From the NCBI RefSeq assembly GCF_000620645.1, contig NZ_KK211160.1, forward strand, positions 1 through 64,000: a stretch of 64,000 nucleotides of DNA, written 5' to 3'. This DNA comes from Nocardioides sp. URHA0032. GTDB taxonomy: Bacteria > Actinomycetota > Actinomycetes > Propionibacteriales > Nocardioidaceae. Of the stretch, positions 42,852-51,771 are shown piece after piece. The notes below the pieces were generated by a model. That model saw only the letters and a list, made by a program, of their open reading frames with translations, did no database searches and was not told the origin of the DNA. How positions within the stretch are numbered: the stretch's first letter is position 1; the number at the start of each line of letters is the position of its first letter. The position numbers and the translations under genes are program-made.

Positions 42852-43396
42852 GGGCCGTTCCAAGGGCGGCCGGCCGCGGCCCAGCTGTCCGGTCGCACCG
42901 GCGGCGGTCCGCCGCGCAGCCAGGCGGCCACGGCCCGGGCGTGGTCGGCCGGTGCCGCCGCGGCCGACGTCAGCCGGAACGCCTGGTCGGAGTAGGGGAA
43001 CGCCGCGGCCCGCTCGCGGACCGAGGCCTCGTCGAGGTCCGTCTCCTGGCGTCGGCCCCGGAAGCGGCGGACCGCCTCGTCGGGCGGGACGTGGATCTCG
43101 ACGACCCAGAGCGGGGTGTCCGGCGCGGCCGCGACCAGGCTGGCCCGCTGCTCGCGCCGGGCGTAGGTGCACTCGAGGAGCACGTCCCGCCCGCGGTCGA
43201 GCGCCAGGCGGGCGAGGACGTGCGCGGCGTCGTACCCGAGCATCCGGTCCTCGCGGCCCCGGTCCGATCCCGGGAGCAGCAGGTGGAAGAGCGCGTCTAC
43301 CTCGAGGTGGACCCGGTCGGCGGCGAGCAGCCGCCCGATCGAGGACTTCCCCGAGCACGGCGGCCCGGACAGGAGCAGCACGCCGGCGGGCGGCAT
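42848..43396 (-). CDS. Small P-loop kinase-like ATPase
   Basis: The 182-residue protein has Walker A G-P-P-C-S-G-K-S (residues 10-17), D and R residues typical of the zeta-toxin/APT-kinase-like group, and no membrane segment. It may phosphorylate a small molecule such as a sugar or nucleotide; no specific substrate can be named. The ATG overlaps the patatin-like gene stop by one base (TGATG). Its stop overlaps that of the E2 gene. Confidence 0.72.
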   Translation of the reverse strand: MPPAGVLLLSGPPCSGKSSIGRLLAADRVHLEVDALFHLLLPGSDRGREDRMLGYDAAHVLARLALDRGRDVLLECTYARREQRASLVAAAPDTPLWVVEIHVPPDEAVRRFRGRRQETDLDEASVRERAAAFPYSDQAFRLTSAAAAPADHARAVAAWLRGGPPPVRPDSWAAAGRPWNGP

Positions 43397-44280
43397 CAGT
43401 GCCCGGCCGTGTCGAGCGCGTCGGCCGTGAGCCGGCGGCCGAGCTCGATCATCTCGTCCGCGCGGTGGAACTCCAGCGACCGGGCGGCGCTGACCGGCAC
43501 GGTCACCAGGACGTCCGGCGGCATGCCGGCCATCCGGTACCGGCTGATCAGGCCCTGCATCGCGTCCATGGACATCCCCACCACGTCGGAGATGCGGAGC
43601 TCGTCGAGCAGGCTCGGGGCGACCGGCTCGACGGTCCGCCCGACGGTACGGCGGACCCGGTCCACCAGCTCCTCGCGCCACGACGGCTCGGCCGCTTCCC
43701 GCGCGGGCGCTGACGGTTCCTGCGGCAGCCGGGCGCCGGACAGCGAGATCGCGATGGTGAGGTCGGCCGCCGCGGCCGCGGTCGGCTCGATCGGCACCGG
43801 GTTCATCAGGCCACCGTCGGCGAGCAGGCGGCCGTTCATCTCGACCGGCGTGATCACGCCCGGGATCGCGATCGAGGCCCGGATCGCCGACAGGAGCGGA
43901 CCGCGCTGGAACCACACCTCGCGGCGGGCGTGCAGGTCGGTGGCGACCGCGGTGAACGGGACCGCGAGGTCCTCGATCAGCCGGTCACCGACCAGCTCCT
44001 CGACCTGCTCGAAGATCCGCTGGGCCCGGATCGCGCCGGGCGCGGACCACTTCGGGTCGAGGAGGCGCAGCACGTCGCGCTGGGTGAGCGAGCGCGCCCA
44101 CTCGGCGTACGGCTCCATCCGGTCGGCCGCCGCGAGGCCGCCGACCAGCGCGCCCATCGAGGTGCCGGCGATCGCGACGATCTCGTGCCCGCGGTCCCGG
44201 ATCTCCTCGATGGCGCCGATGTGGGCGTACCCGCGGGCACCGCCGGAGCCCAGGGCCAAGGCCACGCGGTGGGAGCTCAT
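43396..44280 (-). CDS. Patatin-like phospholipase
   Basis: The 294-residue protein has the oxyanion motif G-S-G-G-A-R-G-Y near the N-terminus, the serine hydrolase elbow G-T-S-M-G (S near residue 41) and the partner aspartate in D-G-G (near residue 156). These form the Ser-Asp dyad of bacterial patatins that release fatty acids from phospholipids. There is no signal peptide, so it works in the cytosol or at the inner face of the membrane. The ATG has TAGGGT ending 6 nt upstream. Confidence 0.88.
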   Translation of the reverse strand: MSSHRVALALGSGGARGYAHIGAIEEIRDRGHEIVAIAGTSMGALVGGLAAADRMEPYAEWARSLTQRDVLRLLDPKWSAPGAIRAQRIFEQVEELVGDRLIEDLAVPFTAVATDLHARREVWFQRGPLLSAIRASIAIPGVITPVEMNGRLLADGGLMNPVPIEPTAAAAADLTIAISLSGARLPQEPSAPAREAAEPSWREELVDRVRRTVGRTVEPVAPSLLDELRISDVVGMSMDAMQGLISRYRMAGMPPDVLVTVPVSAARSLEFHRADEMIELGRRLTADALDTAGH

Positions 44281-44286
44281 GTTGGC

Positions 44287-44292
44287 ACCCTA
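44287..44292 (-). promoter_or_regulatory. -10 box of a leaderless promoter (patatin-like gene)
   Basis: On the minus strand TAGGGT ends 6 nt before the ATG at 44280. Confidence 0.6.
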
Positions 44293-44316
44293 GGGAACCG
44301 GGGTAGGACTCGCAGC

Positions 44317-45420
44317 GTGGAGACGCTCGGGCCCTACCGCCTCGTCCGCCGCCTCGGCAGCGGCGGCATGGGTGTCGTGCACGAGGCGTGGGACACCGGG
44401 CTCGAGCGCTCGGTCGCGCTGAAGGTGATCTCGCCGCAGCTCGCCGACGACCCCGGCTTCCGCGAGCGCTTCGTCCGGGAGGCCCGGACGCAGGCGGCGC
44501 TGACGTCCGAGCACGTCGTGCCCGTCTACGCGCACGGTGAGGACGCCGGCCGGCTCTGGATCGCCAGCCAGCTGATCCCCGACGGCGACCTCGGCCGGCT
44601 GCTGCGGGAGTACGGCGCGCCGCCGGTCCCGGTCGCTCTCGACCTGATCGGCCAGGTGGCGTCCGGCCTCGCGGACGCGCACGCCGTCGGGCTCGAGCAC
44701 CGCGACATCAAGCCCGCCAACGTGCTGCTGCGCCGCGGCCCGCGGATTCGCGCGTACCTCTGCGACTTCGGGATCGCCGGCCCGGTCGGGAGCGCGCCGG
44801 ACGACGCCGGCACCCCGGCGTACATGTCGCCCGAGGGCGTCGCCTCGGACGTCTACGCGCTCGGCTGCCTGCTGTGGGCGACGCTGGAGGGCCGCCCGCC
44901 CCGCGCGGACGGCCCGGTCCCGCAGTTGCCCGGCACCGACGCCCGGACCGTCGCGGTCAACCGGGTCCTGGCCAGGGCGCTGGCGAAGGACCCGGCGGAG
45001 CGCTATCCGTCCGCCGCGGCGTTCCGCGACGGCCTGGCGGCCGCGGCCCGGCTGGCGGGCGAGCCGCCGGCCGCATCGGCGCGTCGGCGGGGGTGGCTCG
45101 TGGCCGTCCCGGTCGTGGTCCTGGTCGCCGTCGCCGGCACGGTGTGGGCCCTCACCCGCTCCGACGACGGGCCGCCACCGGCCGCGCCGGTGGAGGTCGA
45201 GCACCGGGCGACCAGCGAGCTCGCCGACTCGCTCGCCGGTGCCATGAACGACGTGCGGGCCGAGTGCGTCGCCCAGCACGTGGTCGACGACCTCGGCTTC
45301 GACGCCCTCGTCGACGCGGGGCTCTTCGACGAGCAGGGGCACTTCCTGAACCCGGACCTCGCCCACGAGCCCGAGGTCAAGGACTCGCTGACGCTGGCCG
45401 CGCAGTCCTGCGTGGGCTGA
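44317..45420 (+). CDS. Membrane Ser/Thr protein kinase, PknB-type
   Basis: The 367-residue kinase has the glycine loop G-S-G-G-M-G-V-V (residues 11-18), the catalytic lysine in A-L-K-V, H-R-D-I-K-P-A-N (near 129) and D-F-G near 151. A shortened activation region and C-lobe follow, then one transmembrane helix (about 253-273) and a short extracellular tail with two cysteines. It may sense envelope stimuli. The tail is too short for PASTA repeats. The GTG start lies in a GC-rich leader after GGGGTAGGA. It ends 4 nt from the convergent SDR gene. Confidence 0.85.
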   Translation: METLGPYRLVRRLGSGGMGVVHEAWDTGLERSVALKVISPQLADDPGFRERFVREARTQAALTSEHVVPVYAHGEDAGRLWIASQLIPDGDLGRLLREYGAPPVPVALDLIGQVASGLADAHAVGLEHRDIKPANVLLRRGPRIRAYLCDFGIAGPVGSAPDDAGTPAYMSPEGVASDVYALGCLLWATLEGRPPRADGPVPQLPGTDARTVAVNRVLARALAKDPAERYPSAAAFRDGLAAAARLAGEPPAASARRRGWLVAVPVVVLVAVAGTVWALTRSDDGPPPAAPVEVEHRATSELADSLAGAMNDVRAECVAQHVVDDLGFDALVDAGLFDEQGHFLNPDLAHEPEVKDSLTLAAQSCVG

Positions 45421-45424
45421 CCGG

Positions 45425-46245
45425 TCAGGCCTCGATCGGCCCGACCTCCCAGCCGGGCGGCGCGATCGGGTGCAGCATCGCGTCGGTCCCGCCGTCGATG
45501 AAGAGCACCGCGCCGACGATGTTCGCCGCGGGCTCGGAGAGCAGGAAGCCGATCGCGGCCGCGACCTCCTCGGGCCGGCCGAGCCGGCCGATCGCGTTGG
45601 GGTACGCGTCGATCGCGGTCCCGAGCAGCGGATCGGCCCGCATCTGGTCGACCATCGGCGTCTCGGTGGCGCCCGGCGCGACGGAGTTGAGCCGGATGCC
45701 GGCGCCCGCCCACTCCGGCTTCACGCCCTCGCGGCGAGCCCACCAGGCGAGCGCCGCCTTGCTGGACGGGTAGACCATCACCGAGTCGACCTGCGCGGCC
45801 TCCTCCCGGGCGAGCGGCTCGTCGTCGCGGAGGCAGGCCTGCGCGACGGGGGCGTTCCAGCCGGGCATGCCGGTGATCGAGTTCGACGCGAGGAACACCA
45901 CGCCCGCGCCGCCCGCTGCCGCGAGCTCGTGGTGCAGCCCGCGCACCAGCGCGACGGCGCCGAAGAAGTTCACCGACACCAGCAGGTCGGACGGGACCCC
46001 GGTGCGACCGGCGATGCCGGCTGCCGGCACGACGCCGTGGACGACGTCGGCGAGGGTCCGGACCCCGGCGACCGCGTGCGCCCGCCCCTCCGGCGTCGCG
46101 AGGTCCGCCAGCACGTCGATCCCGCCGCCCTCGCGGTCCACCTCGACCCGGTCGACCGTGATCACCCGGTGACCCTGCTCCTGCAGCAGCGCCGCCGTGG
46201 CGCCCCGATGCCGGACGCGGCCCCGCTCACGACGTACGTCTTCAT
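45425..46245 (-). pseudogene. SDR-family oxidoreductase with a one-base frameshift near the start
   Basis: The first 15 codons from the ATG at 46245 give M-K-T-Y-V-V-S-G-A-A-S-G-I-G-A, the NAD-binding turn. The next 250 residues (A-A-L-L-Q-E-Q-G, Y-P-S-S-K near residue 165 and the D-G-G end) lie in another frame. A single extra base near 46200 would restore one 273-residue SDR. The TNNAACNNGTTNNA-type operator lies upstream. It is either a young pseudogene or a sequencing slip in a G/C run. Function, if intact, would be reduction or oxidation of an alcohol/ketone, perhaps steroid-like. Confidence 0.82.
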
Positions 46246-46255
46246 GGGCCGGAAC

Positions 46256-46269
46256 TGTAACCTGTTCTA
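46256..46269 (-). promoter_or_regulatory. KstR-like operator upstream of the SDR gene
   Basis: The minus-strand 14-mer TAGAACAGGTTACA fits TNNAACNNGTTNNA at every fixed position. It sits between the carboxyltransferase stop and the SDR start. The AGAACAGGTT core ends 13 nt before the ATG, the same distance as at the GH5 gene. Confidence 0.6.
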
Positions 46270-46284
46270 CAGGCCCGGTGACTG

Positions 46285-47760
46285 CTACAGGTACCGGCGG
46301 GCGCGATCGGCGGGACTGCCCGGCCCCGCGTCGAGGAGCGCGGCGAGCTCGTGCTCGAGGACCGCGCCGACCCGCTCGCAGAACGCCTCGGGCTCGTCGG
46401 CGGCGTCCGGGAGCTCGGCGACGATCCGGTCCACGATGCCGGCCTCGCGCAGGTCGAGCGCCCGCACCTTCTGGGCGCGCGCCATCTCGGGAGCGTGGTC
46501 GAGGTCGCGGTGCACGATCGCGCTGGCGCCCTCCGGCGGCAGCGGTGAGAGCCAGGCGTGCTGGGCGGCGATCACCCGGTCCGCCGGCAGCAACGCCAAC
46601 GCCCCGCCGCCGTTCCCCTCGCCGAGCATCAGGCACAGGGTGGGCGCCCGGACGGTGACCAGCTCGGCGAGGCAGCGCGCGATCTCGCCGGCCATGCCGC
46701 CGTTCTCGGCCTCCGGGGAGAGGGCCGCGCCCTGGGTGTCGATGACCGTGACGAGGGGCAGGCCGAGGTCGGACGCGAGCCGCATCCCGCGCTGGGCCTC
46801 GCGGAGTGCCTCCGGGCCCATCGGGTGCTCGGCGGTCTGGCCGCGGCGGTCCTGGCCGAGGAACACGCACGGCGCCTGGCCGAAGCTGACCAGGGCGAGC
46901 AGCAGCCCGGGGTCCCGCTCCCCCTGGCCGGTGCCGTTGAGCGGGATCACGTCGCTGGCGGCGTACTTCAGCAGGCGGCGGACCCCGGGCCGGTCGGGAC
47001 GCCGCGACCGGGTCACCGCGTCCCACGTGTCGACGTCGGGCAGCGGGGTCAGCCGGACCGGCGCGGGCACCGGCTTGATGCCGTGGCGGGGCGCGAGCAG
47101 GATCGCGAGCGCGCGGTCGAGGATGCCGGCGATCTCCTCGGGCGGCAGGACGGCGTCCAGGATGCCGTGGGCGTAGAGGTTCTCCGCGGTCTGCACGCCC
47201 TCCGGGAACGGCCTGCCGTACAACGCCTCGTACACCCGTGGGCCCAGGAAGCCGATCAGTGCGCCCGGCTCGGCGACGGTCATGTGCCCGAGCGAGCCCC
47301 AGGACGCCATCACTCCGCCGGTGGTGGGATTGCGGAGGTAGACGAGGTACGGCAGGCCGGCGGACTTGTGCGCCGCGACCGCCTCGGTGATCCGGACCAT
47401 CTGCACGAACGCCGGCGTGCCCTCCTGCATCCGGGTGCCGCCGCTCACGGGCCCGGCCAGCAGCGGCAGCCCCTCGCGGGTGGCGCGCTCGATCGCGGCC
47501 ACGAGCCGGTCGGCCGCGGCGCGACCAATCGACCCGGCGAGGAACCGGAACTCGCCCATCACGACCGCCACCCGGCGGCCGTGCATGAGGCCCTCGCCGC
47601 TCAGCACCGACTCGTCGACCCCGCTCTTCTCGCGCGCGGCGGCCAGCTCGGCGGCGTACTCCTCGCTGAGGTCGCCGTACGACGGCGGGGTGTCCCACGA
47701 GGTCCAGGAGCCCTCGTCGAGGACCAGGTCGATGAGCTCGGCGGCCGACAGGCGGGTCAC
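46285..47760 (-). CDS. Acyl-CoA carboxylase carboxyltransferase, AccD3-like fused AccDA
   Basis: The 491-residue protein has an N-terminal AccD-type half (about 1-250, with G-P-V-S-G-G-T-R-M-Q-E-G-T-P-A) and a C-terminal AccA-type half (about 260-491, with G-E-G-N-G-G-G-A-L-A). It therefore is a single-chain carboxyltransferase rather than two subunits. The length matches M. tuberculosis AccD3. It would move carboxyl from biotin to an acyl-CoA, substrate unknown. The GTG has TAGCCT ending 6 nt upstream and also overlaps the epimerase stop (GTGA). Confidence 0.85.
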   Translation of the reverse strand: MTRLSAAELIDLVLDEGSWTSWDTPPSYGDLSEEYAAELAAAREKSGVDESVLSGEGLMHGRRVAVVMGEFRFLAGSIGRAAADRLVAAIERATREGLPLLAGPVSGGTRMQEGTPAFVQMVRITEAVAAHKSAGLPYLVYLRNPTTGGVMASWGSLGHMTVAEPGALIGFLGPRVYEALYGRPFPEGVQTAENLYAHGILDAVLPPEEIAGILDRALAILLAPRHGIKPVPAPVRLTPLPDVDTWDAVTRSRRPDRPGVRRLLKYAASDVIPLNGTGQGERDPGLLLALVSFGQAPCVFLGQDRRGQTAEHPMGPEALREAQRGMRLASDLGLPLVTVIDTQGAALSPEAENGGMAGEIARCLAELVTVRAPTLCLMLGEGNGGGALALLPADRVIAAQHAWLSPLPPEGASAIVHRDLDHAPEMARAQKVRALDLREAGIVDRIVAELPDAADEPEAFCERVGAVLEHELAALLDAGPGSPADRARRYL

Positions 47761-48743
47761 TCCCGGAGGCTATGCCACGCGGCGAGGACCGCGGCCTCGC
47801 GGTCGCGTGACATTCCGCTCACGGGCGCGTCCGGGGTGGCCCGCACCCAGGCCAGCGTGTCCCGCGCGGTGTCGGCGACCGGCCGGAGCACCAGGCCCGC
47901 GGCGTACGACGGCGCCGGGTCGTGGGTGCCGAGGCCGTCGCACTCGGGACGCGGGAGCCAGAGCGGCAGCGCCTCGGGCCCCATCCACGGCTCGACGCCC
48001 TGCTCGGCGAGGAACTCCTGCGGGACCCAGGTGAACGTGGCGTCCGAGCCGACTCCCGCGGCTGTCTCGGCGAGCATCCGCGAGAGCGGCATGACCTCGC
48101 CGACGCCGTCGAGGTCGCCGCCCGTCCGCTGCTCGGCGCAGGTGACGATCCACGCCGCGAGGTCACGGACGTCGATCACCTGCATCCGGTCCCCGGGCCG
48201 GCCGCCGGCGAGCGCCTCACCGCCGTCGGCGAGCCGGACCGGCCAGTACGTGAAGCGGCCGGTCGGGTCGCCGGGGCCGACGATCAGCCCGGGGCGGATC
48301 ACCGTCCAGGACGCCGCGCCCTGCCGCACCAGCTGCTCGCACGCGACCTTCATCGGTCCGTACGCCTCCGGGTCCGTGCCGAGGTCGGCGTCCTCGTGCC
48401 GGGGCTCCCGCAGCTCGAGCGTGCCGGGCGTCCCGTCGGGGACGGAGTCGTCGGCGTACGCGTTGACGGTCGAGACGAAGACCCAGTGCGCGGACGGGAA
48501 GGCCGCCACGCCCTTGCGGACCCAGGAGGGGATCCGGGCGACGTCGACGACGGCGTCGTACGACGCGCCGGCCAGCTCGCCGGGGACCTCCTGGGTGCGG
48601 TCCCACGCGACGAAGGTGGCACCGTCCGGCACGGGGCCGGACGTGCCGCGGGTCGCGCAGGTCACCTCGTGGCCGCGCTCGAGCGCGTCCGTCGCGACCG
48701 CCTTGGACAGGAACACCGAACCGCCGAGCACGAGGATCTTCAC
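47757..48743 (-). CDS. NAD-dependent epimerase/dehydratase-like protein
   Basis: The 328-residue protein is an extended SDR with the Rossmann motif G-G-S-V-F-L-S near residue 9, the lysine-based Y-G-P-M-K-V-A-C-E motif and a C-terminal region with a V-P-Q-E-F-L type turn. Such proteins reduce or epimerise nucleotide-sugars or related substrates. The start is uncertain: GTG at 48743 is used, with GTG at 48752 (V-P-L-V-K-I) as an alternative. It shares its stop codon bases with the carboxyltransferase start, so the two are probably cotranscribed. Confidence 0.78.
   Translation of the reverse strand: MKILVLGGSVFLSKAVATDALERGHEVTCATRGTSGPVPDGATFVAWDRTQEVPGELAGASYDAVVDVARIPSWVRKGVAAFPSAHWVFVSTVNAYADDSVPDGTPGTLELREPRHEDADLGTDPEAYGPMKVACEQLVRQGAASWTVIRPGLIVGPGDPTGRFTYWPVRLADGGEALAGGRPGDRMQVIDVRDLAAWIVTCAEQRTGGDLDGVGEVMPLSRMLAETAAGVGSDATFTWVPQEFLAEQGVEPWMGPEALPLWLPRPECDGLGTHDPAPSYAAGLVLRPVADTARDTLAWVRATPDAPVSGMSRDREAAVLAAWHSLRE
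47767..47772 (-). promoter_or_regulatory. -10 box before the carboxyltransferase gene
   Basis: On the minus strand TAGCCT ends 6 nt before the GTG at 47760, inside the end of the epimerase gene. An internal promoter is possible. Confidence 0.45.
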
Positions 48744-48819
48744 GAGCGGCACGCTTCCCGGTCCGGCGTACGTCCGCAAGGGATTCCGCCCATGGCAGAC
48801 GGGCCGGGAGCGGCGACTT

Positions 48820-48907
48820 GTCGGGGGAAACCCGACGGACACGCCGATCCCGCCCGGCGTGTCCGTCGGGTTTCACCGGCCGACCGGAGAAACCCGCCCG
48901 GGTTTGC
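48820..48907 (-). repeat. Nested-palindrome repeat element, copy B
   Basis: The 19-bp arms AAACCCGACGGACACGCCG (48828-48846) and their exact complement (48855-48873) enclose 8 nt. The second, imperfect hairpin follows at about 48868-48890. On the minus strand the order of modules equals copy A at 30486-30567, including the CCCCCGACAA end. It separates the aminopeptidase and epimerase genes and may end the former's transcript. Confidence 0.8.
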
Positions 48908-48911
48908 ACGC

Positions 48912-50333
48912 TCAGCCGCGCTGCGGCGTCTCCGGCCCGAGCAGCCAGGCGTTGAAGAAGTTCCGGAGGTCCTGGCCGCTCTTCTCCGACCACCACGAGG
49001 TGATCTCCTGGTAGTCCGCGTTGCCGTCCTCGTGGCTGGCGGGCCAGGCCCGCACCAGCTTCCAGAACTCGTCGTCGCCGAGCTTCTTGCGCAGCTCGTC
49101 CCACATCACCGCGGGGATGTAGTAGACGTTGCCCGCGCCGAACGAGTCCGTCCGGTAGTTCGCGGGCGGGCCGGCGTCCTGCCGCAGCTGGGTGTCGAGC
49201 GTGGCCCAGTAGTCCATCCGGTCCTCGAGCGGCGTGCCCTCGTCCTCGCTCTGCCAGACGCCCTGGAGGTACGTGGCCATGCCCTCGTTCATCCAGACGT
49301 CTCGCCAGTCGAGCGGCGTCACCTCGTCGCCGTACCAGTGGTGCGCCATCTCGTGCACGAGCACCTCGGGCGAGGTCGCGTAGCGGGTGTCGCCGAGGGT
49401 GATCATCGTCTGCGTCTCCATGCCGCTCCTGGAGTCGACGACGAGGAAGCCGAGCTGGTCGAACGGGAACGGTCCGAGCCGGTCCTCGAGCCAGGCCATC
49501 GCGGCCGGTGCCCGGCGGAGCCGCTGGAGCAGGTCCGGGCGGTCCGCCGGCGTCCAGTACGTGATGGGCACCCCGGACGGCGAGCGGTCCTCGGTCATCG
49601 TGAAGTGGCCGATCGCGACCGTCACGAGGTACGACGAGGCCGGCTCGTCGAGCCGCCAGTGGGTGACGGTGTCGCCGTCCTGCTCGCGGCGGGACAGGAG
49701 CGCGCCGTTGGACACGCCGACCATGCCGGCGGACGCCGAGATCGTCACGTCGTACAGCGCCTTGTCCGACGGCTGGTCGTTGACGGCGTACCAGCTGTAG
49801 GCGCCGTACGGCTCCTGCATGGTCCACGCGCCGCCGTCCCGGGTCACCGTCCAGCCGGTGCTGCTGAAGTCGCTGCGCTGGACGGGTGCGGGAACCGGCT
49901 CGGGCTTGCCGGAGTACCGGATCACCAGCGTGTACTCGGCGTTCGCCTCGACCGGACGGTCGACGACGAGGTCCTTGCCGTCGTGGTCGTACGTCGCCTT
50001 CTCGCCGTCGACCGTGACCGAGCTCGGGTCGAGCGGCGCGGCGAAGTCGAGGCGGAAGTCGTCGGCGCTGGCGGTCGAGCGGAAGTGCAGCCGCTCCGTC
50101 GCGTCCAGCGTGGAGGTGCGGGGGTCCCAGGCGAGCGCCAGCCCGTAGTGGAGGGCGTCGACGCCGGGATCGCCGACCTCGGGGTAGACCGAGTCCTCGA
50201 CGGTCCTGCTGAACCCGTCGGCGACGTCGCCGGTGGGGGACGCGGCGGGCTGCGGTGAGGTCCGGCCGGCGTCGGAGGTGCAGCCGGTGAGCAGGAGGGC
50301 GAGGGCCGCGAGGGCGGCCGCGCCGTCCTTCAT
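48912..50333 (-). CDS. M1-family metallopeptidase lipoprotein
   Basis: The 473-residue protein has a lipoprotein signal (L-L-T-G-C, cysteine at residue 18), a beta-sandwich N-terminal domain, and the zinc-binding H327-E-M-A-H331 with the third ligand E350 in W-M-N-E-G. The usual exopeptidase motif G-A-M-E-N is G-M-E-T here. It probably trims peptides at the outer face of the membrane. The ATG overlaps the stop of the sigma factor gene (ATGA), so the peptidase is made under control of that sigma operon. Confidence 0.86.
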   Translation of the reverse strand: MKDGAAALAALALLLTGCTSDAGRTSPQPAASPTGDVADGFSRTVEDSVYPEVGDPGVDALHYGLALAWDPRTSTLDATERLHFRSTASADDFRLDFAAPLDPSSVTVDGEKATYDHDGKDLVVDRPVEANAEYTLVIRYSGKPEPVPAPVQRSDFSSTGWTVTRDGGAWTMQEPYGAYSWYAVNDQPSDKALYDVTISASAGMVGVSNGALLSRREQDGDTVTHWRLDEPASSYLVTVAIGHFTMTEDRSPSGVPITYWTPADRPDLLQRLRRAPAAMAWLEDRLGPFPFDQLGFLVVDSRSGMETQTMITLGDTRYATSPEVLVHEMAHHWYGDEVTPLDWRDVWMNEGMATYLQGVWQSEDEGTPLEDRMDYWATLDTQLRQDAGPPANYRTDSFGAGNVYYIPAVMWDELRKKLGDDEFWKLVRAWPASHEDGNADYQEITSWWSEKSGQDLRNFFNAWLLGPETPQRG

Positions 50334-50890
50334 CCGTCACCCCGGAGCAGGGGCCGGGCGAGCTTGCGGCCGTGGTGGATCTGGGCCTTGATGGTGCCGA
50401 GCGGCGCCCCGACCTGCTCGGCGATCTCCTCGTAGGAGAGCCCGTAGACGTCGCGGAGCAGCAGTGGCTCCACGAACTGCGGGTGGTCCTTCTCGATCGT
50501 CTCCATCGCCTCGAGCAGGTCGAGGCGGGTGCCGGCGATGACGCTGGTGGTGCGCGGGTCCGGCTTGTCGAGCGGGCCGACCTCCTGGGGGTCGGCGGCG
50601 ATGGCCTGGTTCTTCATCCGGCGGTACGTCGTGCGCGCGCTGTTCACGGCCACGACGTGCATCCAGGTGGTGAACCGGCCGCGGCCGCCCCAGGATCCGA
50701 TCTTGTTGGCGACGTTGATCAGCGCCTCCTGGCAGGCGTCCTCGGCGTCCGGCAGGTGCGGCAGCACGCCCCGGCACACGTTCAGCGCGCGCGGCCGGAC
50801 CGCCGTGAGCAGCGCCTCCAGCGCGTCCCGGTCTCCCTGTTGAGCACGCCGGGCGAGATCGTCGATCTCGTCCGGCGTCAGTGCCTCCAT
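50330..50890 (-). CDS. ECF-type RNA polymerase sigma factor
   Basis: The 186-residue sigma factor has region 2 (D-A-E-D-A-C-Q-E-A-L-I-N-V, T-W-M-H) and region 4 (Y-E-E-I-A-E-Q-V-G-A-P-L-G-T-I-K). No anti-sigma gene is next to it; the following gene is a membrane metallopeptidase. Upstream, TAGGGT (about 50920-50925) may be a -10 box and GGGGAAGG lies before the ATG. The GTG at 50902 is an alternative start. Confidence 0.84.
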   Translation of the reverse strand: MEALTPDEIDDLARRAQQGDRDALEALLTAVRPRALNVCRGVLPHLPDAEDACQEALINVANKIGSWGGRGRFTTWMHVVAVNSARTTYRRMKNQAIAADPQEVGPLDKPDPRTTSVIAGTRLDLLEAMETIEKDHPQFVEPLLLRDVYGLSYEEIAEQVGAPLGTIKAQIHHGRKLARPLLRGDG

Positions 50891-50955
50891 CACGCAGTTC
50901 ACCCTTCCCCGTCGTACCGACCCTAGTCGGACGACGGGGAAGGGTGACCAAACGG

Positions 50956-51771
50956 TTACTTGACCTCGGAGCGCAGCACGCTCCAGAGCCCGATCGTCAT
51001 CGGGATGATCAACCAGAAGAGGCTGGTGACCCCGATCTGCGCCCAGTGCTGGCCCGACATGTCGCCGTTGAACAGGTAGCCCTGGGCGAAGTTGAAGTCG
51101 ACCCACGGCTGGGCCTTCTCGAACCAGGCCTGGCTCTGCGCGAGCAGCATGGACAGCGGCACCAGCACGAAGCTGATGACGAAGTAGCCCACGATGGCGG
51201 CCGCGGAGTTGCGCAGCAGGACGCCCAGCATGAATCCGATGAGCATGCCGAGCACGTTGGCGAGCACGATGTAGGCGAGTTCGAGGGCGCTGACGTCCCA
51301 GACCGTGTCGGTCCCGGCGATCGTTGAGCCCAGGAGGTTGCCGAGAGCTCCGATCGCCGCGGCGAGCAGCATCGACGCGACGCCGACTCCGACCGTGACT
51401 GCCAGCTTGGCGCCGATCACGCGACCGCGGTGCGGCACCAGCGTGAACGAGGTGAGTCCGGTGCGCTGGCTCCACTCGCTGGTCACCGACAGGACCGCGA
51501 TCACCGGCAGGACCACGGCCATGGGGAAGCCGATCGCGGCGGCGAAGTTGTCGTAGGTGAGCTGGTCGTCCGGCGCGAACAGGATGGTCGCCCCCGTCGC
51601 GATCACCGCGAGGATGCCGATGCTGGCCATCAGCCAGAAGCCGGACCGGGTGTCGAACGACTTGCGCAGCTCCACGGTCACGATCCGGGAGAACGGGATC
51701 CGCGCGGGCGCGGGTCGCGGCGCGCGGACGACCTCGGTCTGCACCGCGCCTTCGACGGTCGTGGCGGTCAT
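50956..51771 (-). CDS. ABC transporter permease (ABC2-type)
   Basis: The 271-residue protein has six hydrophobic helices after a short Arg/Pro-rich N-terminal tail, in the pattern of ABC-2 permeases. It has the S-E-W-S-Q-R-T-G-L motif found in bacterial drug/lantibiotic-type exporters. The ATG overlaps the ATPase gene stop (ATGA), so the two are one transporter. The substrate is unknown; export of a drug or cell-surface compound is the usual role. Confidence 0.85.
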   Translation of the reverse strand: MTATTVEGAVQTEVVRAPRPAPARIPFSRIVTVELRKSFDTRSGFWLMASIGILAVIATGATILFAPDDQLTYDNFAAAIGFPMAVVLPVIAVLSVTSEWSQRTGLTSFTLVPHRGRVIGAKLAVTVGVGVASMLLAAAIGALGNLLGSTIAGTDTVWDVSALELAYIVLANVLGMLIGFMLGVLLRNSAAAIVGYFVISFVLVPLSMLLAQSQAWFEKAQPWVDFNFAQGYLFNGDMSGQHWAQIGVTSLFWLIIPMTIGLWSVLRSEVK

